Shown here: positions 43,378 to 52,644 of the stretch, in pieces
How positions within the stretch are numbered: the first letter of the stretch is position 1
How the letters are laid out: every line of letters begins with the position of its first letter
Source: JBICIG01 sp043101605
GTDB lineage: Bacteria; Planctomycetota; Phycisphaerae; Phycisphaerales; UBA1924
Length of the DNA stretch: 64,000 nucleotides
Assembly (NCBI GenBank): GCA_043101605.1
Contig: JBICIG010000060.1
Span: 10,711-74,710 of the forward strand
Direction: 5' to 3'
Program-made: the position numbers and the translations under genes
Notes under the pieces: generated by a model
The model's database searches: none
What the model saw: the letters and a program-made list of their open reading frames with translations, nothing else
What the model was told of the DNA's origin: nothing

Positions 43378-45066
43378 ATGACACCCTATTACGCCACGAC
43401 ACCGATTTACTATGTCAACGACCGCCCCCACATCGGGCACTGCTACACCACGCTCGTGGCCGATGTCGCCGCCCGCTTCGCCCGGCTCGCCGGGCGCGAG
43501 ACCTTCTTCCTCACCGGAACCGACGAGCACGCCGAGAAGGTCTCCCGGGCCGCTCACGAGCACGGCATGACGCCCCAGCAATGGGCCGACCGAAACGCCG
43601 ACCGCTTCCGCGAGGCGTTCGATTTCATGCGCTTCAGCCACGACGACTTCATCCGCACGACCGAACCCCGCCACATCGACCGCGCGTCGTCGTACATCAA
43701 GAAACTGCTCGATTCGGGCGACATCGAACTGGGCGACTACGAGGGGTGGTACGACCCGGGGCAGGAGGAGTATGTCACCGAGACCGCCGCCAAGGAGCAC
43801 AACTTCCTGAGCCCGGTGACGGGCCGCCCGCTCGAGAAGCGCGTCGAACAGAACTACTTCTTCCGCCTCGACCGCCACGCCGACTGGCTCGAGGAACAGA
43901 TCAGTTCGGGCGCGATCCGCGTGCTGCCCGAGGCCCGGCGCAACGAGGTGCTGTCGCGCGTGCGGGGCGGGCTGCAGCCCGTGCCCGTCTCGCGCCGGAT
44001 TAAGGAAGGCGACGCCGACTGGGGCATCCGCATGCCGGGCGACCCCGAGCACCGGATCTATGTCTGGATCGAGGCGCTGTGCAACTACCTGACCGCCGTC
44101 GACACCCCCGAGCGCCGGCACCTCTGGCCGGCGCAGATCCACGCGATGGCCAAGGACATCCTGTGGTTCCACGCGGTGATCTGGCCGGCGATGCTCCGCG
44201 CGCTGGGCGAGGCGCCCCCGAGGATGATCTACGCCCACGCGTACTTCGTCGCCGAGGGACGCAAGATGTCCAAGAGCCTGGGCAACTTCATCGAGATCGA
44301 TCAGCTCCGCGCCTACGCCGACCGCTTCACCGTCGATGGCGTGCGCTGGTACCTCGCGACCCAGGGCCCGCTCGGCTCGACCGACGCCGACTTTGCCTAC
44401 TCCCGCTTCGTCGAGGTCTACAACTCCGACCTTGCCAACGGCATCGGCAACGCGACCAGCCGCGTGGGCAACATGATCGAGAAGTACCTCGGCGGCACGC
44501 TCGATCGCACCTGCAACGGCGAGTTCGGGTTCGAGGGGGGCAGGGCCCTGCAGACCGCCCTGGCCGCCCGCGAGAAATCGAACAAGCCCGTCGATGACCC
44601 GTCGCGCACCTTCGACTTCGCGTCCGCCACCGCGATGGCGGTCGAGAACGCGATCGGTGCCCACGAGCGCTTCGACCTCGAATCCATGCTGGGCGAGGGG
44701 CTCTCGCTCGTCCGCATGGTCGACGACTTCATCAGCTACAGCGCCCCGTTCACCCTCGCCAAACAGCTTGACGAGCACGAGCACGGCCCGCGGGCCCTCT
44801 CGACCATCCTCTATTCCTGCGCCGAAGCGCTCCGCATCGCGTCGCTCCTGCTCGCGCCCGCGCTGCCCGACGCCATGGCGTCGCTGTGGCGCACCTGGAA
44901 CTGCGCGCACCTGAACGATCCGAACGACGCCGATGCGGGCTTCGTCGCCCCCTTGCGCGAACTGGCGGCGTGGCGCGGCGAGCACTCGCTCAAAGAGGGC
45001 CACCAGATCGCCAAGGGCGACGCCCTGTTCATGCGCGCCGACGCGAGCGAGCCCGCCCCGGCGTGA
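43378..45066 (+). CDS. metG: Methionyl-tRNA synthetase
   Basis: MetRS charges tRNA-Met. The 562-residue product has TPIYYVNDRPHIGHCYTT with the HIGH motif, TGTDEHAEKV, the KMSKS motif (GRKMSKSLGN) and the helical anticodon-binding domain. The connective peptide segment YEGWYDPGQEEYVTETAAKE lacks the four cysteines of zinc-containing forms, so this is the zinc-free type. No C-terminal tRNA-binding (OB) extension is present. TAGAAT at 43365-43370 ends 7 nt before the ATG, which favours 43378 over an upstream Met. Confidence 0.96.
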   Translation: MTPYYATTPIYYVNDRPHIGHCYTTLVADVAARFARLAGRETFFLTGTDEHAEKVSRAAHEHGMTPQQWADRNADRFREAFDFMRFSHDDFIRTTEPRHIDRASSYIKKLLDSGDIELGDYEGWYDPGQEEYVTETAAKEHNFLSPVTGRPLEKRVEQNYFFRLDRHADWLEEQISSGAIRVLPEARRNEVLSRVRGGLQPVPVSRRIKEGDADWGIRMPGDPEHRIYVWIEALCNYLTAVDTPERRHLWPAQIHAMAKDILWFHAVIWPAMLRALGEAPPRMIYAHAYFVAEGRKMSKSLGNFIEIDQLRAYADRFTVDGVRWYLATQGPLGSTDADFAYSRFVEVYNSDLANGIGNATSRVGNMIEKYLGGTLDRTCNGEFGFEGGRALQTALAAREKSNKPVDDPSRTFDFASATAMAVENAIGAHERFDLESMLGEGLSLVRMVDDFISYSAPFTLAKQLDEHEHGPRALSTILYSCAEALRIASLLLAPALPDAMASLWRTWNCAHLNDPNDADAGFVAPLRELAAWRGEHSLKEGHQIAKGDALFMRADASEPAPA

Positions 45067-45293
45067 ACCGGCGCCCGAGCCGCTCTCTCATGGGGCCGTC
45101 ACTCAAAATCGAGGAAACTTCCTGGCCAACTAAACCAACCCGATGGTAACCCCGATGGACCGGGTTGCAAATTCGATCGGTTTATCGACTTTGCGTGTTA
45201 TCGGTCGGGGCCATGCCCTCGCCGCGGAGAGCCCAAGCGTCTGAGAGACGCGAACCTTTCAGAGTTTCGTCCCCAGTTCCGGAGAAAGGGATC

Positions 45294-47087
45294 ATGGCTC
45301 GCATCCTCATCATCGACGACAGCGCGTTCGTCCGCGAGTGCCTACGAGCCGTCCTCAATAACTCCGGCTTTCATGTGCGCACGCTCTCGGATCTTGATGC
45401 CGCCCTGGAACAAGCCCGCAAGGACCGCCCGGATGCGATCGTGGTCGAGCCGCTCAAGCTGCGGCGGGCCGAGCGAACGGCGCGTCTTCGCGAACTGGGC
45501 CAAGCCACCGTGGGCGGCGTCGTCGCGCTCACCGCGGCCAAGAGCAGCAGCGCGATCGTGTCCCTGCTCGAGGCCCCAATCCGCAAGGTCGTTCTCAAGA
45601 GCGAGTTCTCGCTCGACTCGTTCCGGGCCTTGCTCGGAGAGATCGTCGGCTCGATCCGGCCCGACGCGATCGAACCGGACCAGCAGACGGAGGACGCATC
45701 GGAGTCGAGTCCTGAAAGCCCCGTCCCCGAGCCGCGCCCGAAGGAAGTGGCAACAGCGTCACCGGTCCCGGCCCGCACGCGGGTCGACAAGCAGCAGTGC
45801 GTCAAGCGCCTCGATCCGACGGAGACCCGTGCGAGCGTCGAGAAACAACTGCGTGAATTCGCACGCCTGAACTCCCTCTCGCCGGTCGTCTCGCGTGTCC
45901 TCCGGCTCATTCGGAGCAAGGACTCGAATGTCGATGATGTTGTCAGCGCGATCCAGGCGGACATGGCGATCGCTTCGGGTGTCATCGCCACGGCCAACTC
46001 GAGCCTTTACCTGCGCGGCGCCCCGACGACCTCGCTCCGCCAGTCGGTCCTGCGCATCGGTCTCGACGAGATCCGGGAGGTCGTCGCCCGCACCGCCGTG
46101 ATCGAGAAGTTCGCGGAGGTCGGCGAGGACGGGCTGCTGGACCCTTCGCGGTTCTGGCGGCATTCGATGGCCGTCGCGACCATGTCGTGCGAGATCGCGG
46201 GGATCGTCCGTCCTCCGGTCGATCGCGGGGATGCCTACCTCTGCGGGCTGCTGCACGACATCGGGCAGTTGGCGCTCAACGAGTGCGTCCCCAAGGCGTA
46301 CCGCCGGACGACCGAAGTCGCCGCGCAGTTGCATGTCGGCACCGAGCAGGTCGAGACGAAGTTGCTCGGGCTCTCGCACGCCGACGCGTCGCGGATCGTC
46401 CTTGAGGCGTGGGGGATCCCCGCCGAACTCGCCGAGCCCGTCGCGCTCCATCAGAGCGACGCAGCGGTCATCGAGGTGCTCAGCGCGAACTGGAAGCGCA
46501 TGGCGGGCATCGTGTCGCTGAGCAATCGGCTCGTGCACGCCATGGGTATCGGCTCGGCGCACCAGTCGGTGGTCCGCCCCATCGATCACCTCCTGAAAAT
46601 GCTCGGGATTTCGGGGGACTCGATCGACAAGCTCATCCCCAAGGTCGAGCAGCACATGCGCGAGATGGAGTCGCTCATGCTCGCGGGACTGCCGCGGACC
46701 GATCGACGGCGTGCCATCGAGCCGCTCCGTGTCCGCGTCCGGCATGTCAGCGACCACCCCGAAGCCGACATTATCCGCCGCGCGCTGGAGTCGATCGGGG
46801 CGCGGACCGACCAGGGAACGCCCGGCTGCATCGTCCTGTCGGCCGTCGACGCGAACAGGCTCCCCGATCTTGCCCGGCAAGCCGCGGCCGACAAGTCGCT
46901 CGAGGGATTGCCCGTTATCGTGATCGCCCGTTCGCTTGAGCAGCCGCTGCCCGACGGGCTCGAGTCGGGCGTCGCCGCCAGACTCATCTTCCCGGTTCGC
47001 GACATCGCACTGCGCAGCGCGATCGAGAGAGCGACGAGCATCGCGCCGAAACAGCCCTCCGGCAGCGGCGTAGCTCGGGCGGCATAG
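45294..47087 (+). CDS. HDOD signalling protein with degenerate receiver domains
   Basis: The 597-residue protein begins with a receiver-like domain (ARILIIDDSAFVRECLRAVL) in which the phospho-acceptor position is Glu52 (DAIVVEPL) rather than Asp; the acidic pair, Thr and Lys are kept. A linker leads to an HDOD domain at about residues 190-400 (ANSSLYLRGAPTTSLRQSVLRIGLDEI, CGLLHDIGQLALNE). The last 130 residues look like a second receiver fold (IVLSAVDANRLPDLARQ, PVIVIARS) without phosphorylation residues. HDOD proteins act as scaffolds in signalling and motility. A GGAGAAAGGG ribosome site precedes the ATG. Confidence 0.88.
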   Translation: MARILIIDDSAFVRECLRAVLNNSGFHVRTLSDLDAALEQARKDRPDAIVVEPLKLRRAERTARLRELGQATVGGVVALTAAKSSSAIVSLLEAPIRKVVLKSEFSLDSFRALLGEIVGSIRPDAIEPDQQTEDASESSPESPVPEPRPKEVATASPVPARTRVDKQQCVKRLDPTETRASVEKQLREFARLNSLSPVVSRVLRLIRSKDSNVDDVVSAIQADMAIASGVIATANSSLYLRGAPTTSLRQSVLRIGLDEIREVVARTAVIEKFAEVGEDGLLDPSRFWRHSMAVATMSCEIAGIVRPPVDRGDAYLCGLLHDIGQLALNECVPKAYRRTTEVAAQLHVGTEQVETKLLGLSHADASRIVLEAWGIPAELAEPVALHQSDAAVIEVLSANWKRMAGIVSLSNRLVHAMGIGSAHQSVVRPIDHLLKMLGISGDSIDKLIPKVEQHMREMESLMLAGLPRTDRRRAIEPLRVRVRHVSDHPEADIIRRALESIGARTDQGTPGCIVLSAVDANRLPDLARQAAADKSLEGLPVIVIARSLEQPLPDGLESGVAARLIFPVRDIALRSAIERATSIAPKQPSGSGVARAA

Positions 47088-47115
47088 ACCGCTCCGAATT
47101 CGGCGGGCAGCGGGC

Positions 47116-49350
47116 TCACTCGCCCCCGGCGGGCGACCAGCCCTCGGGCATCCACGCGGGTAGGTGGGCGACCGCGGCGCGGGCTTCATCGCTCGTCGGC
47201 ACGCCCCACGCTTCAAAGAAGGGCCCGAGGTTCCGCCCGGCGCCCCGGCTCATCCGCACCAGCCACTGGTCGCGCTTGTCCGCGTCGCTCGCGGGGCGCT
47301 CGGCGGCGGGCAGCGAGCGGTACTCTGCGAAGACCTTCTCATAGAGCTCCCACCCGAACGCCTCCTTCATCTGCACATACATCGTCAGCGCCAGGAACGG
47401 ATCGCTCTTCCACTTCTCGAACGGTGCGCCGAGTTCAGCGTGCTTGCGCATGTCGCTCAGCATCTTCTCGGGCGTGAACCCGCGCGCCTCGGCGGGGGGC
47501 AAGCCGCAGACCTTCTCGAAGGTGTAGAGCGTGAAGAGGTTGACGGTGACCTCGCCGGTGCCGCCGAAGGTCCACATCGCGTTCTGGTGCCAGTGCCCGA
47601 GTTCGTGGTAGAGCCCCCAGATGTCGCCGCCCTCGTTGGTGCGCAGCCGATGCGACGACACCATCGCCGTCGAGGCCTTCATGGGCACGGTCAGCGGTCG
47701 GTCGGCGGGGGCGTACATGTACCCCCAGCTCACGCTGACATCGGGCACGAACCGCGCCTGGCGATCGCCCAGCCCGTTGAGCCGGCGCGGTTCGAGCGAC
47801 CCCTGCGTGCGCACGATCTGGTCCCACAGTTCCATCAACTCGACGGGGTTCTCCAGATCGCGGATCACCTCGCTGGGGACGGTCAGCGCGATCTCGCGCG
47901 TCTCCAACTCCGCCCACGGCCCCGGATAGCTCCGGATCTCGTCGAGCCACTGTTGCTCGTCGGTCACGCCGAGCACGAAGTGCGGCGCGCGGACGGCTCC
48001 CTGGATCTTCAGCCGAACTTCTTTCTCTTCAAACCCCTTGGGCACGACGAGGTAGATCAACCCGCCGACGGGATTGGCGACCACCGTCTTGGGACCATCG
48101 AGCGGGAAGGTGCGCACGACGCGCGGCAACCGGTTCAGATCGCCCCGGCTCTCGGGGTCCAGGTGCGAGCCGATCTGGATCGACAGCCCCTCGTGCCGAC
48201 CGACCAGTTCGACGAGCGCTCGCTCGCCCGGCACCGCGTACAGGCCCGTCGCGCGCCAGCCCGGGATCGTCGTGTCGATCGTCAGTCGCACCTCGCGGCG
48301 ATCGACATCGATCGGGACCCCACCCGGGAAGCCCGCGGCGCTCGGATGGGCGATCACCTCGTTGGGCTCGGCGTCGAAGTGGCGGAGCATCCAGACCTCG
48401 ACCCCCAGCCGCTCGAGCGCGTGCTCGCGCCACGACAAGCCGCGCGTGCTCATTCTTCGATAAGTCTCGTCGAACGCGCCGCCCCGGCGTTCGATCTCCT
48501 GGGCCAGGTCGCGCGCGAGGTCCGATTGCGGCAGCGTGCGCACGATCCGCGAGATCGCGCTCGCGGCGGTCGCGCGGTCGGGCTCGTTCAGGGAGCCCTC
48601 GATCAGCCCGGCGAGCGCACGCCCCGCGTGCGCCATCCGTGACGGCTCGGGGTCGATCTCGTAGCGGTCGCCCGCGTCCTCGGGCACGGTGCCGTCGGTC
48701 CACGCGATGCCGGCATCGGCGAGCAGCAGGTTGCCCGGGTGATGGTCGATGGTTTCTTCGGGGTTGAGCTGGAGCCATCCCCACGCGAGCCCGCTGGTGA
48801 TGAGCGACCCACCGCGCTTGAGGAACGCGCGCACGAGCAGCCGGTCTTCCTCGGTGCGGATCTGGTGGGTGTCGAGGATCAGGATGTGCGCGTGGGCGAT
48901 GCCCTCGCGCCAGTCGCCACCGATCGGCTGGAACCCGCGGGCGTGCTCGGTCGCGTGGTCGTGAAGCTGGGGGGACGCGCCCCAGATGCGGAGCGCCGGG
49001 CGTACGGGCGGGTCGTTCATCCAGTCGATCGCGTTGGTGAGCAGGTCGAGCGTGCCGGGGTCTTTGGAGCCGAGGAACCCGCCGTGCCCGAACGCGAGGA
49101 CTCGTCCGCCGAGCCATTCGCCGGCGACGACAACGCTGGCGTCGTTCTCGGGCGTGACGATCGGGACGACGCCCGGGCCGAACGCCATGACGGGTCCGGG
49201 CGCGCCGGGGGCGTCGATGGATTCGACGCCGCGGGTCAGGCGCCGGGCGAGGTCGGCGGGGGGGTCGGCCCAGCGGTCTGTCGCGGGCTGAGCCGGCGCG
49301 AGCGAGGCGAGCGACCCGAGCAGCGCGAGCACGATCGTGTGAATCCGCAT
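47116..49350 (-). CDS. Exported M60-family metallopeptidase
   Basis: The 744-residue product has a signal peptide (MRIHTIVLALLGSLASLAPAQ) and, near residue 560, the zinc-binding HELGH motif (WGLYHELGHWHQNAMW) of peptidase family M60, whose members often cleave glycoproteins such as mucins. The upstream 500 residues contain an IGGDWREGIAHAHILILDTHQ region and beta-rich segments, possibly carbohydrate-binding. The C-terminal GWELYEKVFAEYRSLPAAE region belongs to the same fold. The start at 49350 has a GGAGGG ribosome site; an ATG at 49365 is a possible alternative. Confidence 0.9.
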   Translation of the reverse strand: MRIHTIVLALLGSLASLAPAQPATDRWADPPADLARRLTRGVESIDAPGAPGPVMAFGPGVVPIVTPENDASVVVAGEWLGGRVLAFGHGGFLGSKDPGTLDLLTNAIDWMNDPPVRPALRIWGASPQLHDHATEHARGFQPIGGDWREGIAHAHILILDTHQIRTEEDRLLVRAFLKRGGSLITSGLAWGWLQLNPEETIDHHPGNLLLADAGIAWTDGTVPEDAGDRYEIDPEPSRMAHAGRALAGLIEGSLNEPDRATAASAISRIVRTLPQSDLARDLAQEIERRGGAFDETYRRMSTRGLSWREHALERLGVEVWMLRHFDAEPNEVIAHPSAAGFPGGVPIDVDRREVRLTIDTTIPGWRATGLYAVPGERALVELVGRHEGLSIQIGSHLDPESRGDLNRLPRVVRTFPLDGPKTVVANPVGGLIYLVVPKGFEEKEVRLKIQGAVRAPHFVLGVTDEQQWLDEIRSYPGPWAELETREIALTVPSEVIRDLENPVELMELWDQIVRTQGSLEPRRLNGLGDRQARFVPDVSVSWGYMYAPADRPLTVPMKASTAMVSSHRLRTNEGGDIWGLYHELGHWHQNAMWTFGGTGEVTVNLFTLYTFEKVCGLPPAEARGFTPEKMLSDMRKHAELGAPFEKWKSDPFLALTMYVQMKEAFGWELYEKVFAEYRSLPAAERPASDADKRDQWLVRMSRGAGRNLGPFFEAWGVPTSDEARAAVAHLPAWMPEGWSPAGGE

Positions 49351-49433
49351 GCGTCCCTCCATCATCGGACGCAGTATGGCACATCCCGCCCCGTGGGTAC
49401 ACACGCTTCGGGGCCCCTACCCTCTGCCCCGGG

Positions 49434-50048
49434 ATGCGAGACCTCCGCCGATTCTTCAGCCCCGTGCTGGCCGAGCAGGCTGCGGCGTATCTGCGCGAGC
49501 ACGGCGTGCTGGCGCGGGTGGTCGGTCAGCTCGATGTTCTGGGCGGGATCTCCCCCAATCTCGCGCCGCGCGGTCAGTTTGTCATCTCGATCGCCAGCGA
49601 GCGCGACGCCGCCGACGCGCTGGAACTGCTTGAACTCTTCGACGCCGAGGTCGAGGAACTGGACGAGGAGCGGGGCCGGGAAGCGGGCGAGGGCGCCGAC
49701 CACTGGGAAGCGCCGGACCTCTCGCTGCTCGACCCCGCGCAGTCGCCTCGCTGCCCGACCTGCCACCGCGCGCTGCCGATGCGGGCCGAGCTGGCCGCGT
49801 GCCCGAGCTGCGGCGGGGAGGTCGATGTCCTCGCCCTGCTCGTCGAGGAACACGGGCCCGAGGTGCTCGATGCGTGCTACGGCGGCGGGGAGATCACCAT
49901 CCCCGACGCCCTGCTCCACGACGCGGCGATCCCGTGCCACGCCTGCGGCTCCTCGCTGGCCGGCCGCCCGCCCCGCGGACGCTGCCCGGCGTGCGGCGAG
50001 CTCTACGACAAGCCCGCGTTCATCCGCCGATTCCTGGGCGACGCCTGA
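49434..50048 (+). CDS. DUF2007-like protein with two zinc ribbons
   Basis: The 204-residue product starts with an alpha-beta segment (LAEQAAAYLREHGVLARVVG) like the DUF2007 domain of putative signal-transducing proteins, followed by an acidic linker. Two four-cysteine sites then occur: CPTC with CPSC at about residues 103-123, and CHAC with CPAC at about 164-185. These look like zinc ribbons. The role is unknown. TACCCT at 49418-49423 lies 10 nt before the ATG, so the leader is very short or absent. Confidence 0.78.
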   Translation: MRDLRRFFSPVLAEQAAAYLREHGVLARVVGQLDVLGGISPNLAPRGQFVISIASERDAADALELLELFDAEVEELDEERGREAGEGADHWEAPDLSLLDPAQSPRCPTCHRALPMRAELAACPSCGGEVDVLALLVEEHGPEVLDACYGGGEITIPDALLHDAAIPCHACGSSLAGRPPRGRCPACGELYDKPAFIRRFLGDA

Positions 50049-50150
50049 CCGGCGCGACCCTTGGTCCGCCCCGGACGGATCCTCTACCATTGCGAACCCG
50101 GCCCGGTCCCTCGGGTGCGGGCGAATCTGTGAGTTTCAGGAGCGGCCGCC

Positions 50151-50414
50151 ATGCCCCACATCATCGCCGAGCCCTGCATCGGAACCAAGGACACCTCCTG
50201 CGTCGAGGTCTGCCCGGTCGACTGCATCCACCCGACCAAGGACGACGAGGACTTCGACCAGCACGATCAGCTCTTCATCGAGCCGGACACCTGCATCGAC
50301 TGCGGGCTGTGCGTCGACGAGTGCCCCGTCAAGGCGATCTACCCCGAGGAAGACCTGCCGCAGGAGTGGAGCAAGTACATCCAGGTGAATCTGGATTACT
50401 ACACGAATAAGTGA
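50151..50414 (+). CDS. Seven-iron-type ferredoxin
   Basis: The 87-residue product binds two iron-sulfur clusters. The first cysteine set is C9, C17, C21 and C25 (CIGTKDTSCVEVCPVDCI), with the spacing of the 7Fe [3Fe-4S]/[4Fe-4S] type; the second is C48, C51, C54 and C58 (CIDCGLCVDEC followed by P). It carries electrons in the cytoplasm for unknown partners. TACCAT at 50085-50090 and an AGGAG ribosome site at 50138-50142 give a conventional leader of about 54 nt. Confidence 0.95.
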   Translation: MPHIIAEPCIGTKDTSCVEVCPVDCIHPTKDDEDFDQHDQLFIEPDTCIDCGLCVDECPVKAIYPEEDLPQEWSKYIQVNLDYYTNK

Positions 50415-51575
50415 TCAGTCCGCGGGCATGGGCCACGGCTGGTCGGGCAGGCTCCGCGCGATGCACCAGCCGATGATCGCGTCGATCACCGCCGGCTCGA
50501 TCGGGCCGGTGAGCCCGTCCCGCTCCCGCGTCAGCGCGTGCCCGAGCCCCTGAAAATAGCGTGTGGTCATGTTGTCGCGCTGCATCGCCGCCGACCACCA
50601 CGCCAGCCGCGGGGCGTAGGCGCTCAACGGATCGAGCTCGCCCCACAGCAGCAACGCCGGCATCGTCGTGCGGTCGATCAGGATCGTGCTCGGCGGCGTT
50701 TCCTCGGGCGCGTACCGATCGCTCTGCGGCAGCGCCGGCATGTCGTCGAGGGATTGCTCCATCGCCGCGAGGACTTCCCAGCCGCGGAGTTCCCCGTCGC
50801 CGTCGGCATCGATCGAAGCGAACGAGCCCCAAGGCGGGGGCGTGCTCTCGAACTCGGCCTGCGTCACCACGCCGTCGCCGTCGGCATCGTGATTCCCGAT
50901 CGCCTCGCGGGCCCGCTCGCGCACGCTCCCCTCGATCAGCGACGCGAACGCCCCGGCGAGGAACACGCCCCCGGCCGCCTTCCCTTCGCTCACCTGCAGC
51001 GCCCGAGCCGCGCCGAGGCTGTGCCCGAGCACAATCACACGCTGGGGGGCCAAGCCGGAGCGTTCGAGGAGTTCATCCCATGCCGTGCGCGCCATCGCGA
51101 GCGTGCCGGGATAGTTCAGTGCCTCGGCCATCACGGGCGACTGCGCGAACAGCGGGTCGCCCTCGCGGATGCTCGCGTAGCGCAGCACGGTGAACCCCGC
51201 ATCGCGAAGGGCCGTCGCGATCGTGAGCCCGTCGGCGGTCGGCTCGCCCGAGATGGTCAGTTGATGGCGTTCGCCGTCGAGTTCGTAGAAGCCCGGCACC
51301 CGCCAATCGATCGTCGCGCTCAGCCCGCCGGAGAACATCATCACCGCCATGCCCCGGTCCTGTTTCGGATCGGGGCGGTCGATCGCGGCGTTCAGCCGCC
51401 ACACTTCACCCGTAAACCGATCCGCGTCGGCGTGCATCGCAGCCGTCGGCGTGAACTCGAGAAGGAACTCCTCGCGCCCCGGCGGCTCGGCGAGGGCGGT
51501 CACGACGACCGACCCGGAGACCAGCACAGCCGCCACCGGCACCTCACACCGCAATCCTCCGATCGGCATCCGCAT
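50415..51575 (-). CDS. Alpha/beta hydrolase with an inserted EF-hand pair
   Basis: The 386-residue product has an N-terminal signal-like segment (VPVAAVLVSGSVVVTALAE) and an alpha/beta-hydrolase fold with nucleophile elbow GHSLGAA and a probable catalytic Asp in LLWGELDPLSAY and His in GLGHAL. Between the elbow and these residues lie two calcium-binding loops, DADGDGVVTQAE and DADGDGELRGWE, that form an EF-hand pair in the cap region. TAGCAT (minus strand, 51588-51583) ends 7 nt before the ATG, a leaderless layout. The substrate is unknown. Confidence 0.85.
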   Translation of the reverse strand: MRMPIGGLRCEVPVAAVLVSGSVVVTALAEPPGREEFLLEFTPTAAMHADADRFTGEVWRLNAAIDRPDPKQDRGMAVMMFSGGLSATIDWRVPGFYELDGERHQLTISGEPTADGLTIATALRDAGFTVLRYASIREGDPLFAQSPVMAEALNYPGTLAMARTAWDELLERSGLAPQRVIVLGHSLGAARALQVSEGKAAGGVFLAGAFASLIEGSVRERAREAIGNHDADGDGVVTQAEFESTPPPWGSFASIDADGDGELRGWEVLAAMEQSLDDMPALPQSDRYAPEETPPSTILIDRTTMPALLLWGELDPLSAYAPRLAWWSAAMQRDNMTTRYFQGLGHALTRERDGLTGPIEPAVIDAIIGWCIARSLPDQPWPMPAD

Positions 51576-51625
51576 CACGCCGATGCTACCGGCCGGGCCG
51601 TTCGCCGTTCCATCGGAATGGCTCG

Positions 51626-51651
51626 GAACGAGCCGCGACCGTGAGGGAGCG
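51626..51651 (-). repeat. Dispersed 26-bp repeat, copy 2
   Basis: On the minus strand this reads like bases 27242-27267 with one mismatch (CGCTCCCT then C for G, then ACGGTCGCGGCTCGTTC). It is intergenic. Confidence 0.65.
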
Positions 51652-51738
51652 GGTGCATCTTCCACGCGCGGGTTCGTCGGTTGGTCGTCGCGAAGACCGC
51701 GTGCTCACGCGTGCGGCCCGTCGGAGAAACCCGCCGGG

Positions 51739-52164
51739 TCAGGCGGCCCGCTCGTCCCAGCGATCGGGGCGGACATTCGACGGGGCGTTGGGGGGTTCGC
51801 GCCAGTCCTCGGCGTTTGGGAGCGTGATCTCCGACGCCACGGTCTTGCGGTAGCCCAGCAGCCGCACCACCTCGAGCACATCCGACCAGGTCGGGAAGCT
51901 CTTGTGGTTGGCTTTCTTGAAGGCGTCGATCGCCATGAGGAACAGGAACTGCTCCTTGCTCAGTTCGCCTTCCTCGGCCGACTTGGTGAAGTCGCTGAGG
52001 CGACGCCCCGGGCCGCGGCGGCGATCGAGGTCGCCGGTCCACGACTCGTCGGCGTCATCCCGCCGCTGCTGCCGCGCGATCTCGCGCCGGTCGAGCCCGA
52101 GCCGGCGATCGACGGTCTGGCGCGGCGCATCGCCCGAAGCGGGGGGGCCGTGGCGGTTGGTCAT
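51739..52164 (-). CDS. Hypothetical soluble protein
   Basis: The 141-residue product has an Arg/Asp-rich, probably disordered N-terminal half (DRRLGLDRREIARQQRRDDA) and a helical C-terminal half (SKEQFLFLMAIDAFKKANHKS, TWSDVLEVVRLLGYRK). The latter could be a small DNA- or protein-binding domain, but no family was recognised. It lies between the EF-hand hydrolase and the acidic-protein gene, all on the minus strand. Confidence 0.65.
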   Translation of the reverse strand: MTNRHGPPASGDAPRQTVDRRLGLDRREIARQQRRDDADESWTGDLDRRRGPGRRLSDFTKSAEEGELSKEQFLFLMAIDAFKKANHKSFPTWSDVLEVVRLLGYRKTVASEITLPNAEDWREPPNAPSNVRPDRWDERAA

Positions 52165-52213
52165 GACGATCTCCGTGCGAACGGCCCCGCGGGATCAGCC
52201 CCCGCGCGGGCGC

Positions 52214-52459
52214 TCAGAGATCGTCATCGTCCTCTTCTTCGTCGTCTTCGAGGGAATCCTCCTCGAAGTCGTCCTCGAACTCGTCGAAGGTCTGCTCTTC
52301 CCCGTCGTCATCGTCATCGAAGTAATCGTCTTCGTAGTCCTCGTCATCCTCATCATCGGCGCAGACCGCGCCGCCCGACCCTCCCGGGACGGACCAATCC
52401 TCGAGCAGCACCGGGAACGCCAGCACGCGCTCCGGATCGAGAAGGGTGGACCAGCTCAT
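52214..52459 (-). CDS. Small protein with poly-acidic tail
   Basis: The 81-residue product begins MSWSTLLDPERVLAFPVLLE and turns into about 45 residues of almost pure Asp and Glu with aromatic residues. Such tails bind basic proteins or divalent cations. A GAGG ribosome site lies before the ATG at 52459. No homologue was recognised, and the skewed composition lowers confidence. Confidence 0.6.
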   Translation of the reverse strand: MSWSTLLDPERVLAFPVLLEDWSVPGGSGGAVCADDEDDEDYEDDYFDDDDDGEEQTFDEFEDDFEEDSLEDDEEEDDDDL

Positions 52460-52644
52460 CGCGCTTCCCTCGTGCCGGACACGCCGTCCGGCCGGTGACT
52501 CATCAGACCCCCAGGCGGAGCCCCCGCCTGATGCGCGGTACACTACGGACTCGGGCGGCAAAGTCAACGCCCGGATCGACCACTCTGCGGCGCCCCGCGC
52601 GGGCGATCAGGGGTCCTTCCCCCCGCCCTCCGGAAAACCGCCCC

